Positions 1 to 12,056 of a stretch of DNA of 40,000 nt are shown piece by piece (positions within the stretch are counted from its first letter, which is position 1; each line of letters starts with the position of its first letter). The notes beneath the pieces were generated by a model. That model was given only the letters and a program-made list of their open reading frames with translations, was not told where the DNA came from and ran no database searches. Source of the stretch: Balamuthia mandrillaris (taxonomy: Eukaryota > Discosea > Longamoebia > Balamuthiidae); the NCBI GenBank assembly GCA_031835245.1, contig JAVKOQ010000386.1:1-40000 (forward strand). Direction: 5' to 3'. A program made the translations under genes and the position numbers.

Positions 1-3000
1 TGTTTCTGCACTTCTGTCCACTTGGCCAACATATCCAAGAGCTCGAATATCATTTGTGTGCTCATTTGGCTATAACCGGACATTTCATTGCTTTCTTCCA
101 TGCGGGGTTCACTCTCACCAACGTAGCCACGTTGGCCTTGCTCTTCCTCTTCCGCATAGTCCCGCTGCTGTTGCTGGGATAGTGGAGGTCCACTATCCGC
201 AGGGAGGGGAGAAACTGAAGCCTTGAGAACACAGAGTACCTCTTCGCGTACAGCACGCTGATCCTCCTCACTGCCAGCGCGAAGAATGTTGAGTATAATG
301 TAGGGCAGAAGAAAGTGAGCAGTGTTGGGGTCGTCCTTTTTCACGACTCCACAACAGGCGGCAAAAATCTTGGCCTGCTTTCCTTGGGTGTGGGGAATCA
401 TGTTACCAACCCAGTTAGCCAACCAAGTCTGAAAATCAGAGGCATGAGCATGGACTGGGGTGGGGCACTGTGCGTTGGAGGGTTGCAGCTTGTAACGAGA
501 AGTCAAACAAGGACGAATGATCTCCCGCACGTCCTCTTTGAATCGCTGCCAAATGGCCAGGCCTCGTTGGGCTCTCGGAGATGAGCTCTGCCCTTGCCTA
601 GATTTCTGTGATGCTCCGGTTTTTCTTCGTGGACTAGCGTTCCGCTTGTTGCTGGCAGTGGCTTCGCGTGCTCCCGCCCCAGCAGTGTCAACTCCAACAC
701 TAGTCGCTGACTCCGATGTAGTAGCTGATGTGGAGGGAAGCAATTGGAGGACATCAGGATGGCTGCATCCACAAAACTTGAGGAGCTTTTGGATAGCGAA
801 AGCGGCCCTATCTTGCTTGCGAGTGTGATTGGCTGCTCTGAACACTGGAACCAGATAGTCGTTGATGAGTTCAAACGCAAGATCATTGTCGTCCTTGTCC
901 AAGCAGGGCAGACAGGCAGGCTTCATAAGGGCCAAGTCGAGGCGACCGGGATCAATGGCCCCAAGCTCACCTAGGCACTGCCCGGCCTTGGCTTTAAGAC
1001 CGAGGCGAGTGCTTCCTGAACCTATCGTGATGAGACACTTGAGGAGAGAGCAGAGGACTGGATCAACGCGCTCTCCCTGCAGAGTACCCTCCCTTATTTC
1101 TTCCCGTCGTGTACAAAGTAGATGGTAGACCTTGTCCAGGGCGAGGAGGCGCACGTCCTCGCTCTCATGGCTTAAGCCTTCGATCATGTGTCGGAGCTGA
1201 GCCCGCCAATCTCCTTCTGATACCTTCTGCTCGCTCTCTAAGACCTCACAAATCTCTGCCAGGGCTGGCACATTCGGCAGAAATGGGATTTCCTTGAAGT
1301 AAGGTTTAAGGCTTGGCTTGTGCTCCACGATGAGGTAGCGCAGCAGGGCCTGCACTTGGGGCATGCACTCTGGCAATTGTAGGTAGGGGAGAAGGTCCAC
1401 CACGATCTGGTTCAGGATAGGTCCTACTTGAGAGATGTCCAGCCCCGTAATAAAAGTATTCCAGACCTTGCATGCTTGCTGGGCTAGTTGAGGGTAGCGC
1501 AACACAAGTTTCAATGTGGCCATGACCTTAGGGTGAAACGGGTTCACGTGGGGTCCAATCAACTGAATAAGCACTTCCAGGCTTTGCAGAGCATTTGCTT
1601 TTTTGGCGGTAGCCCAGTCCTGCTGTTGCATCTGTTGCTGATGACGATGATGGTGGTGCTGTGAGAGAAGCGGGGGGCCGGTATTTAGGAAGATATTGCT
1701 AAGATAATCCATTATGCTGAGGAAAAAAGTGCTGAGGAAATCAGCAAGTAGCGTGCTGTTGTTATTGTTACGGGCAGCAACTGGATCTTCCGTTACCCCG
1801 GTGGTACCGATGCCTTTGGAGATGTAGGTCATGGGGTCCGGTTCTGATTCCGAAAACATGATGTCCCTCGCCACTAGCATGGCGCTCTTTACCTGATCTT
1901 GTAAAGCGGGGTCGGGCAAGAGCAGGACGAGGCGGTTCAGCAACTTGTTGATGCAGGTCTTGATCAGCAGGGATGGAGTGGAGGGCAGGTACTCGCTGAT
2001 AAAGCTAATGCCGGCTTCCAGTTGCTCCGTTCGCTCGTTCAGTAACAGATGTTGGAAGACATGATGCATCTCCTCCAGCAGTATTTCTTTGCATGTGCTT
2101 CCATGAAGACGGTGAACAACAAGCCTGAACAACTTGTGGTTGCCTTGAGCAACAATTCGAGGCAAGGCGAAGGCGAGGGTCTGCTTTAGGAATAGGGCGC
2201 TATCCACATCGTAGATAGCAGAACTGACTTGGTCCAACAATAGGAGGGAGTGATGATCTTCTTCCTGCTGCTTGGGGGCAACAAGAGGAGCGGCCCCTTC
2301 CGTAGTCATCATGGTTGCATCATTATTATGGAGAAGGCTCTCCACCAGCATCGGATAGATCTCTTCCTTGAACTGGTCCAAAAGTCTGTCCGTGCTCAAT
2401 CCTTTGTGAGTGGAGATATACTGTAGCTGGTCGTAAGCAAACGCTCTGATTGCTGGGTCACAATCCACCAACCGCTTCAACAAAGTAACAAGTGCTAACA
2501 TCAAAAACTTGTTCGTGACTACCGCTCCTATCTGCCCAAATGTCAGCAGCACCGTCTCGTGGAGAAATAATGGGGTCGTGTTCTGGTTGGTGGGACCCTC
2601 TTCGTCTTCTCTTCCTTCTTCTCCTACTGCTCTGATCTCGTCTGCTTTGCTCAAAGCATTCTTCAGCTCTGTGAATATGTACCGCAAGCTAAAGTCCTCC
2701 GGGAAAGGAAACAAACAGCCCAATGAAGAGAAAGTAGCTTCCTTCTCTTTGGCCAGAAGATCTTTTGCTCCTCGTAATGAAGAGAATCCTTCTTGTTCAG
2801 GTTGCTGTTGCTGGATGAGGAAGGGAATAGCCTGAGCTATTGCCTCCCGCACGTAACTGTTGCTGTGGTGAATCAGGGCAACATACTTGGATAATTTGTC
2901 AGCTGTTGTTGTCAGCAGAGATGAGCTCTCGCCACAACCATAGTGGTGAACAATGTGACACAGCAACTTTGGTAGGCTCTCCCGCAGAAAACTAGTCAAC

Positions 3001-3988
3001 GTGGCCGTGTGGTTCTCGTCCGTTGCACCCGCCAAGTTAACTGGGTCTGATAGAAAGGGCAGCCAGTCCACCAATCGCGCTTTTCTTGATTTTGTTTTCT
3101 GCTCTCCATCATGACGGTAAACCCCAGTATACTCTTTTTTGGGGCCATGAACCTCCTCTTCACCTTCGCCAACAGGTTTGCTGCAGAGGTTGCACAAAAG
3201 AGAAAAGCTGGATAGATGGGTTGTCACGTTTGTGTTTGATCTGGCGTCCACTTGACCATCCCACGGTCGCGGCAGCTCTTGTTCCGATCTAGTTGTTGGA
3301 ATTTGCTGGCTCCAAATAGGCAGCCGCCGTTTGCGACGTTGAGGCGACCTAGCACACCCACAATCAACACATGCTAGATAACCTACTGTAGTATGAATGC
3401 TTGAAATAAGGCGCAGTGGCGTCGATGGATGATGTAACAACTTGCTAAATGATCTGGTTAGCTCCAATTGTTTTTATTCTCCCCTAAGGCGAGATGAGAG
3501 GAAGAGAGAGAGAGAGAGAGAGAGAGAGAAGGAAAAACTTACTGTAAGGCCGGAAGAAACTCACACACAGGGACAACGGGCACACGCTGCAAGAACAATG
3601 GCAGGAATACAACAGCACCATGTTTTACTACAGCGCACGAATGGGTTAATGCCTCTGAAAAAGCTTTTTTCCGTTCCTCCACTGCAATTTCTGTTGGAAA
3701 GTAGCAAAAAGCTTGAGCAGCAGAGAGGGCCATGCTGTTCGCTCGGCCGTCATCCAAAAAACAGCCATTTCGGCACAAGCAAGGAGACGAAAAAGGAATC
3801 AAGCACACTTCCAGCACTGTTTGTACCAAGGAAGTATTACTGCGTAAAAAAGAACCAACCCCCTTGCAAACCAGCAACTTCTTGATAAGGGCAAGTATAG
3901 TTCCCAAACAAGAGGATTTGTTTTCAGGTGATTCTTTGTCTTCGCCCTATACAGGCAGTTGTAAGACATCAAAAGAAGGATAGAGAGG

Positions 3989-4019
<31 letters not shown>

Positions 4020-4824
4020 GCAGAAAGACGAAGACATAAAGAAACACCAAGAAAGAAAGGTGAAGAAAAAGCACGTAAAAAGGAGAATGCAGCTTAAGAA
4101 AGAGAGCAGAATCTATACCATGACGCGCAGAGCCAGCTTCAAGCTGGACTGCAATAAAGAAAAAAGCTGGCCCCAGGTAGTGTCGTCAAGAGAGGAAAAC
4201 TTCAGTAATGTACGGATAATTGTGTCCCAAGAGAAAAGCCGATCTGCTAATGTTGCATCCGTCAAATCTTTGGTATCTAATCCTTCTGCGATGAACTGCA
4301 TTTTCGGTTTTCTTCCCACCTCTTCCACTGGGGAGCTACCATGAATGTTGGGGTCATGATAGAAAAAAGCTGGTGCGGGTAGATGGCTCAACTTGAGCCC
4401 GTCACTGAGTTCCAATAAATGCTTGAGAAACCGATCGGCAAATGGTAGAACGTTCATCACAATTGCCTCTAGGCCAGAAAACTCTTGGCCGTTTGACTGT
4501 ACGAGTTGCCAGTCACTTAGTTGGTGTGAACCACAGTTCAATTCTCTCTTGCGTTTCTTGCCTAAATCAAGCGCAGGTGTGCAAGACTGTAGATTTCTGC
4601 TGGCCTTTTGGGAGCAGGTCAAGCCTGCAGCTAGGCAGCGGGCTAATAGAATGCGCAGATGTATATCTGAGGAAGACAGAAACGGGATAAATTTACAAAG
4701 GATTTGATCAATGTTGGATGGCTTGTGTTGAAGAAGGAGAACAAAAACTTGGTACATCATTGCCTAATTTTAATATCGTTGAATTGGTTAGCAGTTGTTC
4801 TCCAGCTCTTTCTAGCCTTCTCTG

Positions 4825-4858
<34 letters not shown>

Positions 4859-6156
4859 CTCTGTCTCTGCTCAAAAAAAAACCTTGAAGGAGGCGCTATA
4901 AGCGGCGCCAAGGAGTTGTGGAACAGCGTGCAAAAAAGTGTGCACGAACGGCCGAACAGCACATGCTTGGGCGGTTTTAAGCAAAAGTAGCAGACAAGAC
5001 CCAAACGCTTCCTCCAATTCAGCGGATCTAACGCATTGGTCAGCTGTGTTCGCATTAAAAAAAAGAAAATAAAGTACCTGTATTTAAAAGAAGGAAGCTT
5101 TTCCAAAAAAGAAGCGAAGAGAGATACCAGCTGAGGCTGTACGGAACAAGGAAGCCCCAGGTGTGTTATCAGCAAACGGAGACTGTTCAGTGATGTCTGC
5201 GAAGGCGTTAGGATAGAAACCAGAAGCAATCTGTAAACAAAAAATTTGACGGTACAATTTGCAACTGCAATGATCCATAGACTATCTGTTGTTCGAGTAT
5301 CGACCAGAATGGCTGATAGCAGTTGGAAAGAAAGCAAGGAAGAACTTGTAGTAGGAGAGTGACCGCTTGCGTCATGCAGCACTGAAAGGAAGAACATGAT
5401 TCAGAACTGCTAACTCCACAGCTCAAGGGAGTCATGTCTGCATCTGCATCACTACCGTTGGGTGAACCTTCACAAAATCTCACAAAGCAACGCAGGGAGA
5501 TAGAGCGATGGCGATTGCTGGCAGTCTTATCGTTTGTACTAAAGTACCGCCACACCAACATCAAGTCTTTTAAGAAGAAAATAACAGGAGAAGAGTCAGG
5601 GAACAAAGAATTGCTGGTGGCATAGGTGGTACCTTGAAGCAATAGGAGGGCGTCCATAGCAAAGAAGCGGACAGAGGAGGGTTCTCTTTGGTGCAACAAA
5701 TTGAGTACATCGGTGAGAACGTTCAACAAGGACGGGTGCAGCCTGCTCAAGTGTGGTTTGCCGAAAAAAGGCAGGACTTTTCCAACCAGAAAACCCCCCA
5801 TCGGTATGCTGCCCTCGCAAAAGACTACCGGAGAGGAGGAGCATAGCTGCTGTAAAAAGCATATAATAGCCTCCATGTTGTTGTTGTTGTGGTGGTTGTG
5901 ACTCTGGTTGCCTATGTTTTGGTAGAGTTGGGATAGCAACAGTGAGCACGAAACGGTGGGCACATGATTGGGTAATAAGGTTACCTGCATTGTCAGTGAA
6001 GTGGGTCTCCAACAATCTTTTGACCAAGCCTTGAAAGCGGCCGATGAGTTGGTTTTTCTCCGCACCCCCACCGCTTAGCGTCTCCTGGTCACTCTCCAGC
6101 ATGTCTGCCAATTCCGCGAGAACGCGAGACAGATCTCTATCATTTTCCTCTGCCAT
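1..6156 (-). CDS. ATR: ATR-type PI3K-like checkpoint kinase, N-terminal part (truncated by window edge)
   Basis: ATR senses RPA-coated single-stranded DNA in the nucleus and phosphorylates CHK1-type targets. Exons on the minus strand: 6156-5985, 5911-5633, 5566-5266, 5230-5078, 5027-4883, 4763-4119, 3880-3543 and 3453 to beyond base 1. All junctions keep frame, giving about 1828 residues before the edge. The protein is alpha-helical and HEAT-repeat-like. Around residues 1296-1370 it carries a UME-type segment (HPKVMATLKLVLRYP, then WNTFITGLD). Near residue 1500 it has CLGELGAIDPGRLDLAL, which matches human ATR almost exactly, followed by AAFAIQKLLKFCG and VREIIRPCLTSRYK, also in ATR order. 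The FAT, kinase and FATC domains should lie left of the window. The introns are short (the smallest is 35 bp) and three carry CT/GA microsatellites. The family call is firm. The 5' exon borders are predictions. Confidence 0.93.
3503..3529 (-). repeat. CT microsatellite in ATR intron
   Basis: GA on the plus strand, hence CT on the coding strand, inside the 3454-3542 intron, just downstream of its GTAAGT donor. Confidence 0.9.
3993..4019 (-). repeat. CT microsatellite in ATR intron
   Basis: GA on the plus strand, CT on the coding strand, in the 238-bp intron 3881-4118. Confidence 0.9.
4825..4859 (-). repeat. GA microsatellite in ATR intron
   Basis: CT on the plus strand, so GA on the coding strand, in intron 4764-4882. 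It is one of the two exceptions to the pyrimidine bias seen elsewhere. Confidence 0.9.
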
Positions 6157-6591
6157 CTGCCCGCCAACTTTTTAATCAGGCAAGGGCCCTTCAGAAGATC
6201 CAGGGAGGTGGTCACTTGTTGGAGCTCCCTTGAGTGTGTGGTGCGCCGCCGACGTAGTGCGTAAATTTTTTCTTGGAAGGAATTTGGATAAAGAATTAAG
6301 GAAATTGCCCCTCAGGATTAATCTCCGGCGTGCCTAATCACGGCTTGTCTTACTAATCTGGTGGTGGTCGTTTTCATCCGTTTTTTTCGGCGGCAGCCAG
6401 CGCGGCAAAGAAAGAAAGAAAGACTTTGCCGCCGAGGAGGAGGAGGAGGAGCGGGAGCAAAGTTTCCGCAGTTGACTAATCCCTTTTTGTCTGCTCGCTC
6501 AGCCGCGTCTGGAGGAAAGACTGCCCTACCGTTTATTTGAAGAAAGAAAAGCTCTAGCTTTGTGGCATTGTTTTGACGATTGGCCTAGCAG
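6157..6591. promoter_or_regulatory. Divergent promoter region between ATR and the RhoGEF
   Basis: These 435 bases separate the two start codons and hold no supportable ORF. Visible are a short GAAA run near 6410, a GAG/GGA run near 6435-6453 and T-rich patches. I could not assign a TATA box or a known operator. Its role as a shared promoter is inferred from gene orientation only. Confidence 0.5.
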
Positions 6592-8764
6592 ATGTCTGAA
6601 CGTGGACCCCCTCCTCCACTTCCCCCTAGAGACAGTAGGGGTAGCGGAGGTAAGAGTTCTTCCTCCCTTCTCCAGTTTGATTGCCAAGTCGTCCGACCAT
6701 ACGTACTAACACGATTTGTTGTTGGCCGAAGAAGTTCCGACAGCAACAGCCAAGGCAGGTTCTCACGCGTCCTACTACGTTGCCAGCGACCGAAAGTCGG
6801 CTCTTACTGACAAAGCCTTCAAAAAAGCGTGTAGCAGCTACTCAGACATTAGCAGGCTACAAAATTTGCCAGAGCAACTGACACCACTCAGAAGCGCCTC
6901 CCTCGGCGGGGACAGCGTCAACCCCTTGCAAGAACCGTCTGAAAAAGCAGAGCGGATGAGACAAGAATCAATCAAAGAACTGGTTAACACGGAAGGTGAC
7001 TACGTTAGAGACTTGGAAATTATGATTGAGGTTTGTTACGAATCTGAGGGCATCTTTTGTTTCTCATTGGGGAAAGAGTGGCATTTGCTAAGGAAAATTG
7101 TTCTTGTGAAGGTATTCTACCGGCCGCTGCAGGAAAAAAATTTGCTATCCCGACAAGAGTTGAGCACGCTGTTTTCCAACGCTGAGGCCATTGTCGGTGT
7201 CAGCCAAGAGATCTTGAAGCACCTAGAAAAGAACGTTGGAACCGATGGCTCTTATTTGGTGGGCAAAACCTTTCTAGAACTGGTTGAATTTATTAAGATG
7301 TACACCGTTTACTGTGGCAACCAACCCGTCGCGCTTTCTACGCTTGATAAGTGCAAGGCGAGTAATACCGCATTTGCTGCGTTTCTAAATGTACGTCGTG
7401 AAACTTTTCAATGCACAACTTTAGTCAGCGTGATGCTTATGGTTTTTCTTTTTGTCTCTATTTTTATATTATTCTTTTTTTTTTTTGTCACAGGAATGTA
7501 TGAGCGACCCGCGGTGTCGAGGTCTGAATCTATTCAGTTTTTTGATAAAGCCCATTCAGCGTGTCTGTAAATATCCTCTTTTGCTCAAGGTATATTTCCG
7601 TTCATGTTTTGTTCAATTGTGGGTCTGGCTGGTGTAGCGCTGCACGTCTTTGGTCTTCCCTTATTTTATTGTTTGGTTTTCTTCCTTGTCTAGTTCCTGT
7701 TGCTTCTTGTTTGTTTAATTTCTCTTCTTTTCCTTTTCTTTTTTTTAAAATCATTCTGTAGGAATTGTTGAAGCACACACCCGAGACCCATGAGGACTAC
7801 GCAGACCTAGTGGAAGCCATGACTCAAGTAACTAATGTGGTAGAGCATGTTAACGAATTCAAGCGGAAGGCAGAGAACGACCAAAAAATTATTGAACTCC
7901 AGACCGCCATAGAGGGCGGGCAGGTACGCAATCCTCCTTTTGCAAACACAATTGTTATCGTTTTGCAAAAGCTTTTTGATTCCTATGGAATAATCTTGTG
8001 ATCTAAAAACAGAGTCTTGGTTTGGTTACGCCAACTCGGAGACTCTTACGAGAAGAATCTCTGGAAGTAATCTTCAAGAAGGGAAAACGGCAAAGTCGTA
8101 AATGTGTACTTTTTAATGATATGCTGCTATGCTTAAAGGAAAGGCGCAGTGGCGGGTATGAAAGCCCCAACTTTGTACAATTGCAAAACATCAAGTTTAC
8201 GGATGTATCAGACATGAAAGGTATTGAATCTGCTTGTTATTCGGCATTTGAGACACTAACCCTTGATCTTACAGACATAAAAAACGCCATTGAGCTGCTG
8301 GAGGAGAAAAACAAGATGATGCTCCTTTTTCCATCCTCAGAGATGAAGAATGAATGGGCGGGTGATATAAAAGCCATTGTCAAGTTTTACATGAGAAGAA
8401 AGTTTTTGGAAAGCCAAGGCAAGTCTGGTGAGTTGCCTTTTCACAATCTATTGCCAAAACCAGCCCCCTCACATCTAATCATCCACCCATTCTCTCTCTG
8501 TTGAATTGTAACACAGGAGCGGATCTTCCATTAGCCTACAGCCCCAATTCTCCACGGTTAGAGAGGGGGTCGAGCTCACGCGACTTAAGTCCCCGACGGG
8601 AAGTGGTGAGCCTTTCTCCTCTCAAGAAGGGTTCCGATATTGTGAAGAGTTCCTCGCGGCCTGCAACAATGGGTCCTACCCAACGGCGCCCCACCACAAC
8701 CACCACCGAACCTCCCCCTCCTCCCTCTGTCGGCTCCAAGCCAAAGACCATTACCAAGGATTGA
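6592..8764 (+). CDS. Dbl-family Rho guanine nucleotide exchange factor (DH-PH)
   Basis: RhoGEFs catalyse GDP release from Rho/Rac GTPases at the membrane and so steer the actin cytoskeleton. Exons: 6592-6649, 6732-7030, 7112-7390, 7494-7589, 7762-7923, 8013-8427 and 8517-8764, all in frame, giving 518 residues. After a proline-rich start (GPPPPLPP) comes a DH domain at about residues 92-280. It begins [19 protein letters not shown], and its conserved helix reads [17 protein letters not shown], the signature of the family. A PH domain follows at about 300-436 ([14 protein letters not shown], then [14 protein letters not shown]). The C-terminal tail is low-complexity, rich in Pro, Ser and Thr. 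The ATG at 6592 is the first in frame with the first donor. Which GTPase it acts on cannot be told from sequence. The stop lies 176 bp from the convergent PIG-U stop. Confidence 0.92.
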
Positions 8765-8940
8765 TTTCAGTTTTTATCTATTCCACCAATTTTTCCAAGT
8801 TAAGTTATTGTCAGAAACAACTATTTCATTCCATCCCTTCCTTCTCTCCCTCTCCTTCCCGCTCTATGGCTTCTTTACCGAAGAGACACCAGCAAGTTGC
8901 TCAGAATTATTTGAGATTATAATAATTATGTCTCAAAATA

Positions 8941-10819
8941 TTAGTGAGTAAAAAGCACATCCAGTTGCATGGCAGACGTTAGAGAATCGCGGACAAGCCA
9001 GCCTTGCGCCATGAAGAACAGCAACGTCAAGCAGTAATAAAAGTTGGCGTTGCCTGTGTTTTGATGGATCCATGCGTGCCAAAGGAGGGGCGCCAACACG
9101 TTGCTGAACACCAGCACGTGTGCCACGTACACACTCCACTTGTTCTCTGGTCATAGGTGGCGAAAGTTAGTCACCTACCAAACACGTCTCACGCGCCACA
9201 TTCATTCGTCTTATCCACCCCAACAAAACATCAAACAAAAGCCCACACCATTAAGAACGTACCAAGCACCACTGCAGTGAACAATGGCAGAATGCTGAGA
9301 TAAAGAGCTGATGGATTAAAAATCACACAAGTGAGTAACCTCACAATATCGGAACCCTTCTTGAGAGGAGAAAGGCTCACCTGTATCGCCCACTGTTGGG
9401 TATGACTTTAAAATGGCGGTAAGGGCCATTATCAACCAGCACAAAAACAGTGGATATTTTCTGCATGTTGAGTATTTCAGTTGAGTATCACTACAAAATG
9501 TAATTATCACAAACAAGGAGTGAAAGGAGGGGTGATAAACCATACCTGAGGGTAATAGCCAGTGGAGGTATATACAGGAATAGATGGTACTGAAAGAGGA
9601 ATGTGAAGAAAAGGCGGAAGTGAGTAAAGACCTCCGTAAAGTAGTACCAGAATAGACCAATGTTGGGTGTGAGGTCTGGAGCCCACAAGATAAACCCGTA
9701 AACTTCCTCAAAAAACGCCCAAGACTGAAGATAGAGATAGGAAAGCCCAAACAAAGCGCCAAGCCACACGCAGAAGAACAGAATGCTGCCAATCCACAGC
9801 AGCAAGAAAACGCCTTTGGATTTTGTGTTAACACTGGCCTGTAACAGCATTAACAACGGAATAAGCAATGCCACAGGATAGAAGCTCAAGTAAGTGGCCA
9901 GCGCCAATGCAAAGGTACATAATCCCACGTTGCCTGCACCATTCAAACAGTAGAAGAGGGCGACATTCAGAGGACAAGAACGAGATGATAAGAACAAAAA
10001 AGAAATGGCAAGAAGAGGGAGGAGAAGGAAGAATCACCTAGCATAGCAAAGTATAGAGAAGCCACCACGGCAAGGTTGTTGAAGAGGAGGAGAGAGCCAG
10101 AAACACAGGAGGCAATCGTCCATGGGTTCAGCAGGTAACACATTGCAACGAACTCTGGCAAGTATTGGTTGAGGAAAAGACTTTTGAGCTCCTCCTGCTC
10201 CTCCTCACACGTGACAGCGGTAGTAGCAGTTGAGAAGGGGCTGTCTTTGAAAGCCAAAACAGAGGGAAGAGAAGGAAAGGTTGGCCGCTTGGCATGCTCG
10301 TGGGCTATGTTGCGCAGCAAGATGGCGATGAGGACGTCCACTGCCACGAAACACAGGAGGAGAACCAAGTGGGAGGGTCGGGCGTTGTCATTTGCTTGAT
10401 GCTGCAAGAGTGTTTGTTCCAAGGAGAGCAAACCCTTCACGAATGGTAGCAACAGAGGGGCTTGGTGGTAGACATCTCCGTGGTAGGGCGACTGGTTCAG
10501 TGCTTCCAGTGCCAACCCTTCCTTCACTAGGACCGCCATCAGACACTTGAACATCAAAAAATCAGGGAGAGAGAGGCAAATACAAACATCTCTTCAGTCC
10601 AGTCACTGGGGTGGAGATCTCCACCCTGCTCCCCAACCATGGCGAAAAGTCCCATGCTATCAACAACCACCGTATGAACACTGCCAACAGCACCGTGCTG
10701 AGGAAAAGGCCCACGTTCCTTGGTCTTGTTTTCGGGGGTAAAGGTTCAGAGCCAGCAGGAGCCGCAGCCCTGCCAACAACCGCCTTCTGCTTCCCTTCCT
10801 CAGCTTTCTTCTTCATCAT
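8941..10819 (-). CDS. PIGU: GPI transamidase subunit PIG-U
   Basis: PIG-U is a polytopic ER membrane subunit of the transamidase that swaps the C-terminal signal of precursor proteins for a GPI anchor. Exons: 10819-10607, 10545-10038, 9933-9546, 9460-9381, 9307-9263 and 9146-8941, giving 479 residues (human about 435). Hallmarks run in family order: SPYHGDVYHQAPLLL, FVAMCYLLNPWTIASCV, ALATYLSFYPVALL, the conserved VYGFILWAPDLTPNIGLFWY segment, ILKSYPTVGDTALYL and LLWHAWIHQNTGNANFYY. Many hydrophobic spans fit the known topology. The first donor was chosen because it makes the spacing to SPYHGD equal that of human PIG-U. The start is uncertain. An upstream in-frame ATG at 10870 would add a poly-leucine stretch made by a CAA repeat, so I prefer 10819. 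Confidence 0.93.
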
Positions 10820-10842
10820 TTGCACAAGCCCCCTCCCTCCCC

Positions 10843-10870
10843 GCAACAACAACAACAACAACAACAACAA
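10843..10870. repeat. CAA trinucleotide repeat
   Basis: About nine CAA units lie just upstream of the PIG-U start. On the PIG-U strand they would read as leucine codons if translation began at the outer ATG. Confidence 0.85.
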
Positions 10871-10989
10871 GCTTTCCCTTTCTCCTTTGCTCCTGTTGCT
10901 TTTGCCCTAAGACATTGGTTCATGTCGACAGGATCCCCCCCCAAAAAAAAAACACACACCAGCAAAGCAGGAGAGAAGAGACGTGTCTA

Positions 10990-11028
10990 CCCCACCCCCA
11001 CCCCCACCCCCACCCCCACCCCCACCCA
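10990..11028. repeat. CCCCCA hexamer repeat, G-quadruplex-prone on the minus strand
   Basis: Six or so copies of a CCCCCA-type unit sit 88 bp upstream of the mL41 start, inside the 296-bp divergent region shared with PIG-U. The complementary strand has runs of five guanines, a classic quadruplex-forming pattern. It resembles telomere-like repeats but is short and lies inside a gene-dense interval. Confidence 0.85.
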
Positions 11029-11115
11029 CGCAAACAACAATAGGGAGTGCAGCAGCTGCACGCAGCAACAACACACCGAGAGAACACCCGGAGGACTCAG
11101 CCACAGTGATACAAG

Positions 11116-11560
11116 ATGGTGTTAGGCTTTGGCAGCAGATCCAGCATCTTGAGCAGCTTCATGCGAGGCAAGTTTTCGCGGAGTCAGAGCAAAGGCCGCA
11201 TGACCCCCAAAATGGCTCCCATCGGCTACTACAAGGGCGTTGGTTGCCGCAGTCTCGGATACCTCAACCGCAAAGGTGTGTTTGTCGTTTCCTCGGGTGT
11301 GTAGCTAGCTATGGTTCCTGATTTTGATTTTCTTGCTTGCAGCCAGATTCATCCTTGTGAAGGCTAAAGTGCCCGAGTATGTCATTCCCTCACTCAAAGA
11401 CTTTAAGGTATCCGGCTGCTCCCCTTGGCGTTTTTTTCCCTTTCCTCCACTCCGCCAATGTTGTTCCTCTCTTCTTGTCGTTTCTTTCTTGTCGTTTCTT
11501 TCTTTCTTTCTTTCTTTCTTGTCGTTTCTTTCTTTCTTTCTTTCTTTCTTTCTTGTCGTT

Positions 11561-11632
<72 letters not shown>

Positions 11633-11633
11633 T

Positions 11634-11664
<31 letters not shown>

Positions 11665-11718
11665 TTTCTTTCTTTCTTGTCGTTTCTTTCTTTCTTTCTT
11701 TCTTTCTTTCTTGTCGTT

Positions 11719-11766
<48 letters not shown>

Positions 11767-11894
11767 ATCTTGCTTCTCCCCACTTTTTTTTTCAGCTGAA
11801 GCCATACGTAGCTTGGAATACACCGAAAGTAAGGACCGTCAAGGCAACGCTACCACCGATGATAGGCCCCTACAAGCAGCTACTTTCTCGGTGA
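11116..11894 (+). CDS. Mitochondrial large-subunit ribosomal protein mL41
   Basis: mL41 is a mitochondria-specific protein of the large ribosomal subunit. Exons: 11116-11275, 11343-11407 and 11796-11894, giving 107 residues. The core reads GVGCRSLGYLNRKARFILVK, then AKVPEYVIPSLKDFK and LKPYVAWNTPK. This matches the family pattern (human: basic GAKGIGF segment, FVQIKEMVPEFVVPDL, FKLKPYVSY). The basic N-terminus suits mitochondrial import. The second intron (11408-11795) is 388 bp, longer than the others nearby, because it is filled with a CTTT repeat. Its 3' splice site still has a clean run of T before CAG. The assignment rests on motif order in a short protein and is fairly strong. Confidence 0.85.
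11477..11766 (+). repeat. CTTT tetranucleotide repeat punctuated by TCTTGTCG interruptions
   Basis: About 290 bp of CTTT units fill the second mL41 intron. Several near-identical interruptions (TCTTGTCGTTTC) recur at irregular spacing, so the array seems to have grown by duplicating blocks that already contained one. Long lysine/arginine or phenylalanine/serine ORFs across it are artefacts of the repeat. Confidence 0.95.
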
Positions 11895-12056
11895 AGTAAC
11901 GGAAAACACTCAATAGCTTCCATGCGTATGACAGCTTCCCGCCTTAAAGCAACATGAAGCTTCTAGTACAGTCTAAAAAGCACTCATTGATAGAACAGTT
12001 GATGCTTTCCTTGTGGGCGTTTTCGTTTGGTGGTACCACAAAGGAGCAATGAAGGT

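Noticed and set aside
10990-11028. CCCCCA array considered as an interstitial telomere
   Set aside because: Too short, inside a divergent promoter, and the native telomere repeat of the organism is unknown.
11305-11899. Long Lys/Arg-rich and Phe/Ser-rich frames on both strands
   Set aside because: They are translations of the CTTT repeat inside the mL41 intron, not proteins.
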